From Pyrus communis (taxonomy: Eukaryota > Streptophyta > Magnoliopsida > Rosales > Rosaceae), in assembly GCF_963583255.1 (NCBI RefSeq), contig NC_084817.1, positions 14,762,121-14,826,120 of the forward strand: a stretch of 64,000 nt of DNA, given 5' to 3'. Position numbers and translations under genes: made by a program. This document shows positions 50,399-61,270 of the stretch, piece after piece. Each line of letters starts with the position of its first letter. The stretch's first letter is position 1. The notes under the pieces are model-generated. The model was not told the DNA's origin and did not search any database. It saw only the letters and a list, made by a program, of their open reading frames with translations.

Positions 50399-51236
50399 CA
50401 AGATGATTTTCTGAATGAATGGTGGCTGCTGTGAATGGATGGAGGAATTGAAGGATGGATGGCTGCCTAGGGTGGCTCCGGGGTGCGGCAACTTTAGGTT
50501 TAATATATATATAGCATGGCAAAACCCTAGCAATCAGATTTAGGGTTAAAACTAGCCAATATAAGTGTTTAGGGCCCCTAAGTTGCGGCATGGGTTTGGG
50601 GAATTAAATCCTAGCCCAATCAATCTCGAATATGGACTTATACAATCCAAATCCAAGAGAAAAAGGGCCAAATAAAATCAGAATGCAAACAGAAATAGGT
50701 TTAAGAATTTTCGTCCAAAATTGGGCCTTCTAGAAGCTAAGTGTCTTATGGCTGATTTTGGGTCTTCTAGAAGGCATAAAAGGGGGGGAAGGTGTGGCAC
50801 CCTTTTAGGGTCAGATAGGGCTCTAGAAATTAGGTTTTTAGGTCCACTTGCAGCTAGGATTAAGGTGGAACAAGATTAGGTTAGGATAAGATAGGATAAG
50901 GTTTGGATAAGATAAGATTGGATAAGGTTTTGGATAATGTTTCCTCTTTTCTTGCACTTTCCTTATCTTCTTTGTCATGAACTTTCCTTTTCTGATTTGT
51001 AGCATGTTTCTAACCTCTTTTGACTCCAAATTCGTCCAACCATGTTGCTCCATACACAAGTTATCCAAAGTAAGCCCAAAACTGCTCTAAAAGGCTCAAA
51101 ATTGCATTTTCTTGCCAAGTTTGTCATTAGGACCTACAAACAAACGAAAATAGCTCAAAACACTATAATAAGTAGTAATTAGCTCACCAAATGTAAGGAA
51201 ATAACATAACTAAGTAGCATAAATATGCTCCTATCA
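50399..51236 (-). repeat. Outer (U3) part of the W 3' LTR
   Basis: Continuation of 5543-5595 after the Z insertion. TATATATATA box near 50502-50513 (minus), GGATAAG-type repeats at 50870-50935, and the LTR start TGATAGGAGCATATTTATGCTAC (minus) at 51236. Homologous to the solo LTR 40608-42706. Confidence 0.75.
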
Positions 51237-51762
51237 AATTCCCCCACACTTAGCTTTTGCTAGTCCTCGAGCAAAACGAAATAAACAAAACAAACAAAAC
51301 ACAACCTAAATCTTCCAACGTTACCTCAGGGATTTCCAATGCAACATGACATATTCAAGATCATCACTCCCATAGATTTTAGTTATCCCTACCCTCGAGC
51401 ACATACTTAATCATAGTTACCACTCACTAGCTCGCATTTCATCAATTAAAACCTGATTTTGAATGTAGTAACATGCCTTAGAGAATCCCTCAATTCCTCA
51501 CAAGATATACTCTCTATTTTCACACAGATTTTCTGACTCCACTCCCTACACTAGGTATATGTGAGAAGATTGATGTAAACATGTAGACGAACACTCACAT
51601 ATGTTATAACAAGGAAAGCAATTTCTGGAATTATTAACATGTATTTGTATATGATCTCATGAACGGAATGCCACTACTTAGATGCCAGAACCAGGGATAC
51701 CATATGCTCAAACCCATTTTAAACTCCACATATTGAAACACATAACAATCAAGATAGAAGTC
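51237..51762 (-). other. W interior, polypurine-tract side
   Basis: Starts with the polypurine tract AATTCCCCCACACTT (+ strand) and the GAGGAC hairpin, then AT-rich non-coding DNA as at 7598-8110. U is inserted at its right end. No gene seen. Confidence 0.75.
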
Positions 51763-54113
51763 TGATGCGAGAATTATACGCACACAAATTAAACCCTCTT
51801 TTTATCAATTGTAGTGAAGAATGTAAGTAGGGATCGTTCTGGACCGGGGATTAGGAGGGATTGTTAATCACTTGGAAACTGACTCAAATATGTAAAAACA
51901 AGTTTAAAACACTATACTAGACTCAAAGAATGCAAAACTAAACTTTAAAACACCAAAACAAACCAAAAGACTCAAAACAGCACCAAAACACTCAAAACTG
52001 CCTTAAAAACACAATCTGGGCAGTTTTGAACACTAGACACAACTTTGGACGAAAATTGGTTTTACTTTGACCTAAGACACTTAAAAACACAAACTAAAGT
52101 GATTTCTAACTACTATGACTCAACAAAGTAAAGGGGGATTGGTTTTGGACGAATTTAAAAACAAAACAAACTTTTTAAATTAGAACAGATTGTAAAACGA
52201 ATTTGATGGAATTGAATGGATGGGAAGCTAGCTAAGGGGTTCATCTCCACACATGTTATACTTGCATATAAAACGATTTCCAATTGCTTTTCAATAACCC
52301 ATGAATTCTCAACGCCCCAAGTTAATTAGGTTCGCTTAAATTAACCTTCAGATTTTCCTAACGTTATTGAATTGGATGATTGCATACGACAACCCAAAAC
52401 ATTCCCCACAAGTCCCCTACATGATTGCATAATAGAGATACAAGCAAGAATCATTAAGTTCTATGAAAACCATAAGCATTGACGAAGCAATTGTTACTAT
52501 GATTGCATGAAACTTATGCCAAGAATTTACTTAACGCGATTGAGATCATCAACCTTTACTACTATTGAATATAATTCCATAACGATTTAGGTGAAATTTC
52601 CTTATATCCTAGCATCCAATTTATGCATGATAATTAAGCGTGCACTCTCAACCAACACACACAAATCAATGTAATTCACATAGATAAGTAAATTGAATTC
52701 ACAACTTATGAAACGCAATTAGAAGTAATCAAATTATATAGCAAGTATGTTCATGGTTTCGAATCCCCCCCTAGCCAAGGGGGGTTTAGTTCCTCATACG
52801 TACAAGACAAAGGGAAATAAATTTAAACATTGAAATCAAAGGAGAGGAAACACCTAAACATTCCAGCCACTCGAACTTGAATTGCATGAACTCCCGAGCT
52901 TCCTTCTCCTCCTCCTTGGTGCGGCAAGGGTCTAGGGATAGGTTTAGGGCCTTAGGTGTATGGATGCATGGTTATGGAGGGATGTAGTAGTGTTTAGGGG
53001 AAGGGGATGGTGCGGCAAAGCTTAAAACTAAGGAGAAAGGTGTTTGGTGGCTGCGGCAAGGGTGTGGAGAGGGTTGGACGAATTTCTGGAATTAATGAAT
53101 GTGTATGAGAGGTGGTGATCTGATCTAGGGGTTAATATGAGTATATATAGGCACTTAAAACCCTAGGGTAATCAGATATGGACTTGAATAACCCAAATCC
53201 ACAAGGAAATAGGCCATCTAGAAGGTAGGAAACCCCAAAGGAAAAGGAATAGAGGCGCCAGATTTTTAGGGTTCTAGAAACAAAGTGTTTTGTGGCAGAA
53301 ATTGGCACTTCTAGAAGGATTTGGGGCGCCACCTTTGTAGGAGATAAGATAAGGTTCCTAGAATCATGTTTTAAGGGCCAAATTTGTAGGAAAAAGAGAT
53401 AAGGGTGCGGCACCTTAGTAGGGATAATGTTAGGGCTTCTAGAAAGCCTAAAACTAAGGGGATTTGTATAAAACCCACGGCAAAGATAGGATAGGGCATC
53501 TAAGGCTTCTAGAAACCCTCCAAGATAAGGTAAAGTGCATGGCATCCCTATAGGATTAGGATAAGGTGTCCTAAAGTGTTTAGGACTCCTCTTTGTGGCT
53601 GAAAACCTTGTGCATTAGGATTAGGAAAGCTAATCCTTCTTCATCTTGGAATTCTTCTCCTTCTTGGACTTGGAAAGCTTCTTTGTTGCTTCACTTGGGA
53701 CCATATGGATTTTGACTTTCCTTCATCAAGTAGGAAACCTTATTTGAGTAGGAATCTTCATTCTTCTAGGAATCCTAATTCAACTAGGAAACCCATTTTA
53801 ACTAGGAATCCTAATTCAACTAGGAAACCCATCTTCCATTTAGGGACTTTCCTACTTCAACTAGGAAACCTTGCTCAAGTAGGAATCATCATCTTCAAGT
53901 CTTCAATTTCGTCCATCCTCTTGGCTCCAAGCATATGATGTCCATTCCAAGCTCTAATTTGCTCCAAAAGGCTCCAAAATGCATCCTTTTGCATACTTTG
54001 CCCTTAAAACCTGAAAACACATAGAACTAGCTTAAAAGACTACTTTACTAAGGAAAAACACTATAAATGCACAAAAACAAGCTAAACTAAGGTGCGTAAA
54101 TATGCTCCTATCA
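51763..54113 (-). repeat. 3' LTR of U
   Basis: 2351 bp. It has the family ends and U5 hairpins, but the U3 differs from the CATGCA type: TATATATA at 53141-53150 and an AGGAAACC minisatellite at 53733-53880. Confidence 0.85.
53733..53880 (-). repeat. Minisatellite in the U LTR U3
   Basis: About seven imperfect units of 15-21 bp around ACTAGGAAACC and CTAGGAATCCTAATTC. A chance frame through it gives SRKP/SRNP-like peptide repeats, which I take as non-coding. Confidence 0.6.
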
Positions 54114-55386
54114 AATTCCCCCACACTTAGCTTTTGCTAGTCCTCGAGCAAAACAAAATGAAACAAAGTAAATAAACGACGTAAACCGAGTAAAACACAA
54201 CCTACACCTTCCAACAATCGCCTCAGGGATTTCCAATGCACATGACATGTTAAAAATCATCATTCCCACAGATTTTAGCCATCTTTACGCTTAAGCATTT
54301 ACTTAATCATGGTCACTACTCATTAGTTCACAAATGACCAATTAAAACATGATTTTGAATGTAGTAACATGCCTTAGAGAATTTCCTCAATTCCTTACTA
54401 GATATGCACTCAATTTTCACACAGATTTTCTAACTCCACACCCTACACTTAATTATATGTGAGAAGATTGATGTAAATATAAAAACGAATGCTCACATAT
54501 ATGTATAACAAAGAACGCAATTTCCGAAGTTAATAACATGTTTAGATATGATCTCATGAATGGAACGCTACTACTTAGATGCGAGAACCAGTGACACCAT
54601 ATGCTCGTACCAATTTTAAACTCCACAAATTGAAACACATAACACTCAAGATTAAAGTCAAGGGTTGTAACGGGGCTAGGGGTATTGGCTAACAAAGAAA
54701 GGTAAAGGATAAAACAACCGTTCTTTAAACAATAGTAAGCAAAGCAATGAACTTGATACTTAGAATTCACTTTAGAGTGCAGAAAATAACTTTAAAACAC
54801 AACGGGGAATACACGTGCGTACTTAGGGTCAAATGCAACGTTTTGGACCCTTTCTTCAATAACCAACAACTTAGAGCTCATTTTATGCTCTTTCAACTCC
54901 TTTTCATACTTTTCACAACTTTTTCTTTTTTTTCTTTTTATTTTCCACGAAATTTTTTTTTTTTTTTTTTTTTTTCCTTTTCTTTACCGTGCCTCATTCA
55001 AGACTTTGGCACACCCATATATCAAGAATCCTTCCCCCACACTTGTTTTCTGCAATGCAATGATCAAAAGGAATTCATCTTTGAGTTATGCTTTTACTAT
55101 GCTTCAAGAACAAAGGTATGGGTGGTCCTACTCTAGGCTAGGTGAGGATAATTGTGGGTTAACAAAGAAAGTCGGCTACACAAGGCTCAACGGGGTTAAA
55201 TCCTACAAACAAATGAAATAGGGAAATATGGCAATTTGGCTATGGTGGTTACTACTAACTTCATCTTCAATATGTGTTATGCAATTCAATAACATGTTTT
55301 GAATGAAATTGGCATGAGTTCTAGTATTTGGAACTAAATGATGAAACGCCTTCTAAGTAGTAACCAAGCAAAGAAAAATGAGATCA
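54114..55386 (-). other. U non-coding 3' region, left part
   Basis: Polypurine tract at 54114-54128 with the GAGGAC hairpin beside it, then AT-rich sequence, a T-rich run (54919-54975) and the middle tract CCCCCACACTT (about 55033-55044). No gene. Confidence 0.7.
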
Positions 55387-57357
55387 TGATGCGGTTATTT
55401 ATACGCATACAAATTAAACCCTCTTTTTATCAATTGTAGTATAAGTATAAGTAGGGATCGTTCTGGACCGGGGATTAGGAGGGATTGTTAATCACTTGGA
55501 AACTGACTCAAAAACGTAAAAACAATATAAAACACTAAACTAGACTCAAAGAATGCGAAACTAAACGTTAAAACATTAAGACAGAATGTAAATATGAAAT
55601 TGATGAAATGGTGTTGAAGTTTTCCTTCTTCGTGCTAGAATATTTTTAGTATAATGGCACAAGTAAGGATGTCGAATCCACAGGGACTAATTGGACCTAA
55701 ACAACTACTTGTTTTGCAAAAACTCTATAAGAGAAATAAACTAATCAATTTAGGCAGATTTGTTGTTGTAACTTGAAAGCACAAGAAAATGAAGTAGACA
55801 CAAATAAATGAATCAACAACTAATGAAATGAGATAGTACCAATGGAGATGAAGCTAGGGATTCGGTTTCACCATTGCTAAACCAAGTCCATGTTTGTTAA
55901 GTTAGAATATACTCATCCCTCTACTTATTTCTTGGGTTTGTTTCACTTAGATATGATCAGCCATATGATGTGTGGACTTGATCAAATGTCCCTAATCATG
56001 AACCTAATTGTGATGTGCAACTTTGGTTCCTAATCAAGAATATGTAGTGCATAAGAAACTTTCACAAAACCAAAGGGAACACTCGGCAGGATGTTTGCAA
56101 AACATTCCCTTCATTCATTCACATATCCACCAAGATTATGCATGATGTGTGCTTTAATCTTGTCTAAACAACCTGTGGTTAATTCAAATGATGATCAAGC
56201 ACTAAAATCAACACACTAAGTCACAATTAAATCGGAGAATGAAACAAGAAATAGATAGATTAAATGAGAATTCTGAATTAACTACATGGCACTCTTGCAA
56301 GGCTACATCGAATCCCTAGAGAGAGATTAGTTACACTTCATGTTTACAAAAGGTTTGACATAAAAATATATAACATGAGTGAACATAGGATTAAGAAGAA
56401 AGAACCCTTGAAGCAAAACTGATTGTCGAAAGAGGAAGTTCCTCATGGTACAAAACAAAGAGAATCAAAGAAACACCTAAACATTCCAACAACTCAAACT
56501 TGAATTGTATGAACGTTTAGGCCCTCTTATCTTCCTCTTCGTCGTAGCACAAGGTCTAAGGGATGTTGTTGGTGTGTTGAATGGATTGGGGAATTATGGA
56601 AATGGATGAGGAGTGGTGTTTGGATTATAAGGGAAGATTGGATGTGTTTGTGGTGTGTTGTGTATGAGAATGAGATGTGATTTTTGTGTATGAATGCATG
56701 GGTTTTTATAGGGGGAATGGGAGAATATGTGGGTGATTGTTTAAGAGTGAATGTGGTTGTTATGATTGAGAGTGCATGTGGATGAAATGATGAAGTAGGA
56801 AGGTGGAAATGCATGTGTATGTGGGTGATTGTTTAAGAGTGAATGTGGTTGTTATGATTGAGAGTGCATGTGGATGAAATGATGAAGTAGGAAGGTGGAA
56901 ATGCATGTGTTGAATTGGTGGTGCAATGATGAAAGAGTAAGTGCATGTGTGTGTGAATGGTGGTGCAATGATGAAAGAGTAAGTGCATGTGTGTGTGAAT
57001 GGTGTTTCTTGATGGTTTTGGGGTTGTGATGCATGTGAATGCATGTGGCTAAGGGTTGTTGATTGGGCTAGAGGTTTTGCATGGCTCAAAGGATTGTTTG
57101 ATTGGGCTAGGCCCTTTGTTTTATGTCCAAAGTGCATACAAGGCTTTCAAATTCGTCCAACACTTTGGCTCCAAGCATATGTTATCCATTCCAAGCCCAA
57201 TTTTGCTCCAAAATGCTCCAAAATGCATCTTTTTGCTTCCTTAGCCATATGAACCTAAAAACACACGAAAATGGCTTAAACTACTAAAACAATTATGAAT
57301 TAACAACATAGATGCACGAAAACAAGCTAAGTAAGTCGCCTAAATATGCTCCTATCA
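55387..57357 (-). repeat. Solo LTR in U, with a foreign segment inside
   Basis: Family ends and perfect duplication GATCA (55382-55386, 57358-57362). The central part of the LTR is replaced by unrelated sequence (55612-56437). The remaining U3 has the CATGCA array, with a direct repeat of about 99 bp (about 56728-56913). Confidence 0.88.
55612..56437 (-). repeat. Fragment of a different LTR family replacing part of the solo LTR
   Basis: The left edge reads TGTTGAAG. Near it, on the minus strand, is CCCTGTGGATTCGACATCC, a sequence style typical of the 3' ends of other Athila/Tat-type LTRs. About 400-500 bp of the host LTR is missing between the edges, so this is not a clean insertion. No ORF worth naming. 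Confidence 0.5.
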
Positions 57358-58109
57358 GATCATGCAACGACTTTAGAAAACAAGAATGCACAGATTTTAA
57401 CTCTCCAAATAAACGTTTAGGCTCAAGTCTCACAAGGTTGTAGCATTAGTTTGAGTTCCTTCCTTCAAGCATGTTACAAAAACTAAATTTTTTTTTTTCT
57501 TTTTGATTACATGTGAAGTCATAAGTTATAACCACAACCAAGCATAACAAAGAGTAAATCAAACTTTCATCCATGTTAATCATTCTCTTTAACAGTCATG
57601 CAATTACAAACCGAATCCTCATCATTGTGTTGGAAGGTACCCTAAGACACAAACAAACACACAAAAACAACTTAAAAACAACTCTTTTTGGGTTTTCAAA
57701 ACAATTTTTTCAATTTTTTCTGGGATTTTCGGATTTTTAGAACAACAAATACTAAAACACTCTAAAACGGCTTAAAAACACTTAAAAAACAGCAAGAAAC
57801 AACATTTGAAATTATGGGTGACAAAACCCTACGAATTTGCATCAAAACACTTTGGTTACCCCCCCCCCCCACACTTAAATCAAACATTGTCCTGAATGTT
57901 TCAAGCATAGACTCACACAAATAACAAACAAACAAACAAAACAACATCTAACAACCTAACATGGCAGAAACAAAATCAACAACAAAGAGAAGAGTTTAGG
58001 AACGCAAATCTGGAATTGGAGTGCTTTCTCGGTCTTCCTTTGTTGAATGCATGGGTTGCCTCCCAAGTAGCGCTTGCTTTAACGTCATACAGCCGGACGA
58101 AGACCTCAT
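57358..58109 (-). other. U region between pol and the solo LTR
   Basis: Contains the 12-C tract with AAACATTG/CAATGTTT-like palindrome (about 57859-57900; here one base differs, CCTGAATG) and the post-pol landmark GGTTGCCTCCCAAGTAGCGC (about 58052). No gene. Confidence 0.7.
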
Positions 58110-58573
58110 TCACTCCTTACTAGGGCCCACGGCTTCCAAGGGTATGTCATCCACGGCATGCTCCACAAAGGTGTCATAATAGGGCTTCAAACGATGCCCG
58201 TTCACCTTGAATTCTTGTCCCGTTTTCAAGCTTTGGATTTGGACTGCACCATGAACAAAAACATTAGTAATAACAAATGGTCCAATCCACTTAGAACGTA
58301 ACTTACCGGGAAACAAACGTAAACGGGAATTGAACAATAGCACTTTCTGCCCAATTGAGAATGATTTCCCACGGATCATGTTGTCATGGAAAGCTTTGGT
58401 CTTTTGCTTGTAAATGCGTGCATTATCGTACGCCTCGTGCCGTATTTCATCAAGCTCATTCAATTGGAATTTCCTAAGACTTCCCGCTTCATCTAAGTGC
58501 ATGTTGAACTTCTTGACGGCCCAAAGAGCTTTATGCTCCAACTCCATGGGAAGATGGCACGCCTTGCCATAGA
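58110..58573 (-). pseudogene. pol: Integrase C-terminal part of U pol, cut by T
   Basis: About 154 residues from [19 protein letters not shown] to EAVGPSKE, closely resembling the last part of Q pol ([19 protein letters not shown]...). It covers the region after the integrase catalytic core, including LRSKWIGPF and the basic [10 protein letters not shown] motif. Insertion of T after the codons for YG splits the gene. The apparent ORF start further right lies in the T LTR and is an artefact. No stop occurs within the visible part, so U pol may have been intact before T arrived. Confidence 0.88.
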
Positions 58574-59815
58574 TGATAGGAGCATATTCATGCGACTTAA
58601 ATGGCTTGTTCTCGTGCATTTACGTTATGTTTCTTTAGTTATTTTAGTCCTTTATGCTTCTTTTGTGTGTTTTCAGGTTCTAAGGGCAAAGTATGCAAAA
58701 GGATGCCTTTTGGAGACTTTTGGAGCAAATTAGAGATTGGAATGGATATCATATGCTTGGAGCCAAGAGGATGGACGAAATTGAAGGATTCCTCCTCCAT
58801 TGCAGCCACTTGCACATTCAATCATTCACACCAAAACCTTGCACATGCTTTCCCATTTCATTATTCATTCACCTTGCAGCCACTCCACATGCATTTCTAG
58901 CTTTTCCTTTGCATTCCCCCTTTAATCAACACATGCATCCACTCACCACTAGAAATCATCATTGCCGTGGGTACCTATCCCATTTCAGATTGTCATTCCA
59001 CTTCATTGCACATGCATCTTCATAATTCAACACATGCATTCATTATTTATTTACTTTGCATCCTTTAATTTAATCACATGCACATTCAAACAAACACAAT
59101 CATTCCAGCCATACCTTGCATTTTCAGATTGTTCCTCCATCATTGCACCACAATGCAGCCACATGCACTTGTTCCTCTAACATTTCAGCCACTTGCACTC
59201 CCATTCTCTCCCAAAACCGTGCACATGCCTTCTCCTTGCATTTCCAGCCATTCCACATGCTATTTCAGCCACATGCACTCATAATCATTCAACCAACATG
59301 TGCACATGCAACCTAGCTGTCATGTTCCCCCCATTTCACCTATAAATACTCATTCATTCACTCTTCCATATTCCAGAAATTCGTCCAAATTCACCAAAGT
59401 GCTCAAAACTGCCCAGAAAGTGATTTTAAGGCTGTTTTGAGTGTTTTGGGTGATGTTTGAGTCTTTTGGTTTGTTTTAGTGTTTTAAAGTTTAGTTTTGC
59501 ATTCTTTGAGTCTAGTATAGTGTTTTATATTGTTATTTTACGTTTGAATCAAGCCATAATCTTAAATTCGTCCAACATTGGGTTTAAGGTCAGAAACTGC
59601 CTAGTTAGTGTTTTTAGGCAGTTTTGAGTCTTTTGAACTTGTTTTGAGTCCTTTGAGTCTTTGTGAACGTTTTTAACTTTGTTTTTATGTTTTTGAGTCA
59701 AATCCAAGTGATTAACAATCCCTCCTAATCCCCGGTCCAGAACGATCCCTACTTATACTTATACTACAATTGACAAAAAGAGGGTTTAATTTGTGTGTGT
59801 ATAAATCTCGCATCA
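58574..59815 (+). repeat. 5' LTR of T, internally shortened
   Basis: 1242 bp with family ends, CATGCA-rich U3 and TATA box CTATAAATA at 59340-59348. About 1 kb of the transcribed part is absent. The joint is at AAATTCGTC (59377-59385), a word present at both edges of the missing segment in full LTRs (for example 544 and 1620 in P). Confidence 0.88.
59340..59348 (+). promoter_or_regulatory. TATA box of the T LTR
   Basis: CTATAAATA in the conserved context CCATTTCAC...; about 35 bp before the deletion joint, so the promoter itself is kept. Confidence 0.7.
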
Positions 59816-59820
59816 AATTT

Positions 59821-59839
59821 TGGCGCCGTTGCCGGGGAT
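59821..59839 (+). other. Primer-binding site of T (tRNA-Asp)
   Basis: TGGCGCCGTTGCCGGGGAT after a five-base spacer AATTT. Complementary to the 3' end of plant tRNA-Asp(GUC). Confidence 0.93.
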
Positions 59840-59937
59840 TAGAAAATTTGCTAATCCCTTGGATTGTTTTATTTTCGTTTGTTTTTATTTTTCCAGATTC
59901 TTAATTTTGTTTTGTTTCTTGTTTTAGGTACTAGTTC

Positions 59938-59982
59938 ATGACTCGGAGTTCTCATCCGATTCGTGAACATATCCTGGAGTGA
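59938..59982 (+). pseudogene. Gag leader remnant of T (14 codons)
   Basis: MTRSSHPIREHILE then TGA, in element sense, followed at once by the inverse of the post-pol landmark (CTACTTGGGAGGCAACCCAA). It is preceded by the family context GGTACTAGTTC found before the Q start. This is the junction of a gag-pol deletion. Confidence 0.68.
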
Positions 59983-60116
59983 TTGGATTCTTCGTCCGGC
60001 TGCAAGACGTAAAAGAAAGCGCTACTTGGGAGGCAACCCAATGCACTGAAAAAAAAAAAAAAAAAAATTTCATATATTAAAAAAAAATTATACTAAACAT
60101 GGAGAAAGATGGTGCT

Positions 60117-60803
60117 TCACAAAGGTTGTTTACGTGAAGCCCCACTACGAGGCGTCGAAGCGGAAGGCATCGAAGCGGAAGGCTTTGAAGCGGAAGGCAT
60201 CGGAGCGGAAGGCATCGAAGCGGAAGGCATCGGAGCGGGAGGCATCGGAGCTAAAGCATTCCAGGCCTCAATACTTGGCCAAGCGCTGGATGAGCCAGGA
60301 AAAAGGTGCCTCTGGAGGAAAGACGAAAACCTTTGACGGTCACTGTGAATCCGACCTTCAGACTCTTGCAGCTCATCAAGCTTCCTCTTCATGCCCGTCG
60401 AATAGTTGTTGGCAAGCACGTGCAAACTTCTATTCTCGTACTTAAGCTGCTGGATCTCTTGCTTAAGACTTTCCACCTCTGCCATCAATGATTCCACCTG
60501 ACGGGAGCGGGCAAGCAGGCGTTGGCCCATGTTGGACACAGAACTCGCACACTGAACACTAAGTGCGAGGGACTCTTGAACGGCCAACTCATCGGACCGT
60601 CCTGACAGCAGCCTACTATCTTTTGGAGTGAGGAGGTTCCTAGCTACTATTGTAGCTGTTGTGGCGTTCTGCATCACGGAGTCTTCACCTGTAAGAAGAC
60701 CGTTAGAAGATAAGAAAGAAGGGCGCCATACGTTACCTTGACGCGGCGCGCCCGTATCACTGCTAAGGCTCAATTCCAAGCTAAGGTTCGATGAGTTTGC
60801 CAT
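60117..60803 (-). CDS. Coiled-coil protein encoded antisense to element T (intact)
   Basis: 228 codons, same length as the Z copy and over 90% identical by eye, differing at scattered positions (for example LELS for LDLS, MQN for MQD). The start ATG follows a TATA-like TTATAG (about 60913-60924 on the + strand) by about 110 bp. Domains: Ser/Leu-rich N-terminus, invariant ARNLLTPKDSRLLSGRSDEL (54-73), coiled coil about 95-165, six pentapeptides 184-217, basic end. The stop lies 278 bp from the primer-binding site, so a transcript running past its end would be antisense to the gag leader, primer-binding site and U5. I recall similar unnamed retroelement-associated proteins in plant annotations but cannot verify this. 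Function unknown. Confidence 0.78.
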   Translation of the reverse strand: MANSSNLSLELSLSSDTGAPRQGNVWRPSFLSSNGLLTGEDSVMQNATTATIVARNLLTPKDSRLLSGRSDELAVQESLALSVQCASSVSNMGQRLLARSRQVESLMAEVESLKQEIQQLKYENRSLHVLANNYSTGMKRKLDELQESEGRIHSDRQRFSSFLQRHLFPGSSSAWPSIEAWNALAPMPPAPMPSASMPSAPMPSASKPSASMPSASTPRSGASRKQPL

Positions 60804-61270
60804 TTTTCAAAGGTGTTCAAAGATAAGGGTTGATGGAGTAAATTTTCAAAGGGTCGGAGTCAATTTTCAAGAATGGGAATTCTTCAGAGTGTGTTTGTTG
60901 TGGTGATCGATAGCTCTATAAGAAGCCAAGGCGACGCGTCCACCAATTCAAAAAAAAACCGGAATTTCCGGCGTAATTTAGGCGACGCGTTCTCGGCTTT
61001 GTAGAAAACGCGTTCAACTTTGTCAAAAGATTTCTGACAAAGCTGAAAACACGTGGAGGCCATCATCGCAACTACACGTCTTTAGCCGACAAGCGCAAAG
61101 TTCGGCGACGCTTTCTCTGCTTTTCAGAAAACGCGTGCAGCTTTGTCAAAAGGAGCCGCATCTGCACTACCACGTGTCGTTCAGAAAGAGAAGGGGCGTC
61201 GTTCTGATATCGAAGAGACATTTGTCGACAAGGGTAAAAGAACAGTACCACCACTTGATATTATCTCTAT
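60804..61270 (-). promoter_or_regulatory. Promoter region of the T antisense gene
   Basis: On the gene strand: two G-boxes CACGTG (61050-61055, 61171-61176), duplicated ACGCGTTTTC... blocks (near 60985-61030 and 61110-61150), TATA-like box near 60918. Fewer CCCCTTC repeat units than Z. Promoter activity is inferred from conservation of the region and motif content. Confidence 0.5.

Larger units (their letters stand above)
51763..58573 (-). mobile_element. Element U: coding-type element, 5' part outside or displaced
   Basis: 3' LTR 51763-54113, polypurine tract, non-coding 3' region, and the 3' end of pol, all minus. The left flank AAGTC (51758-51762) is the expected target duplication; the right partner is beyond the window. 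T interrupts its integrase at 58573 and a solo LTR sits in its non-coding region. The intact pol tail at the correct distance indicates a Q-like full element. Confidence 0.78.

Noticed and set aside
60040..60100. Poly(A) tail evidence for cDNA capture of the antisense gene
   Set aside because: On the gene strand the runs after the stop are T, the wrong polarity for a poly(A) tail of that gene.
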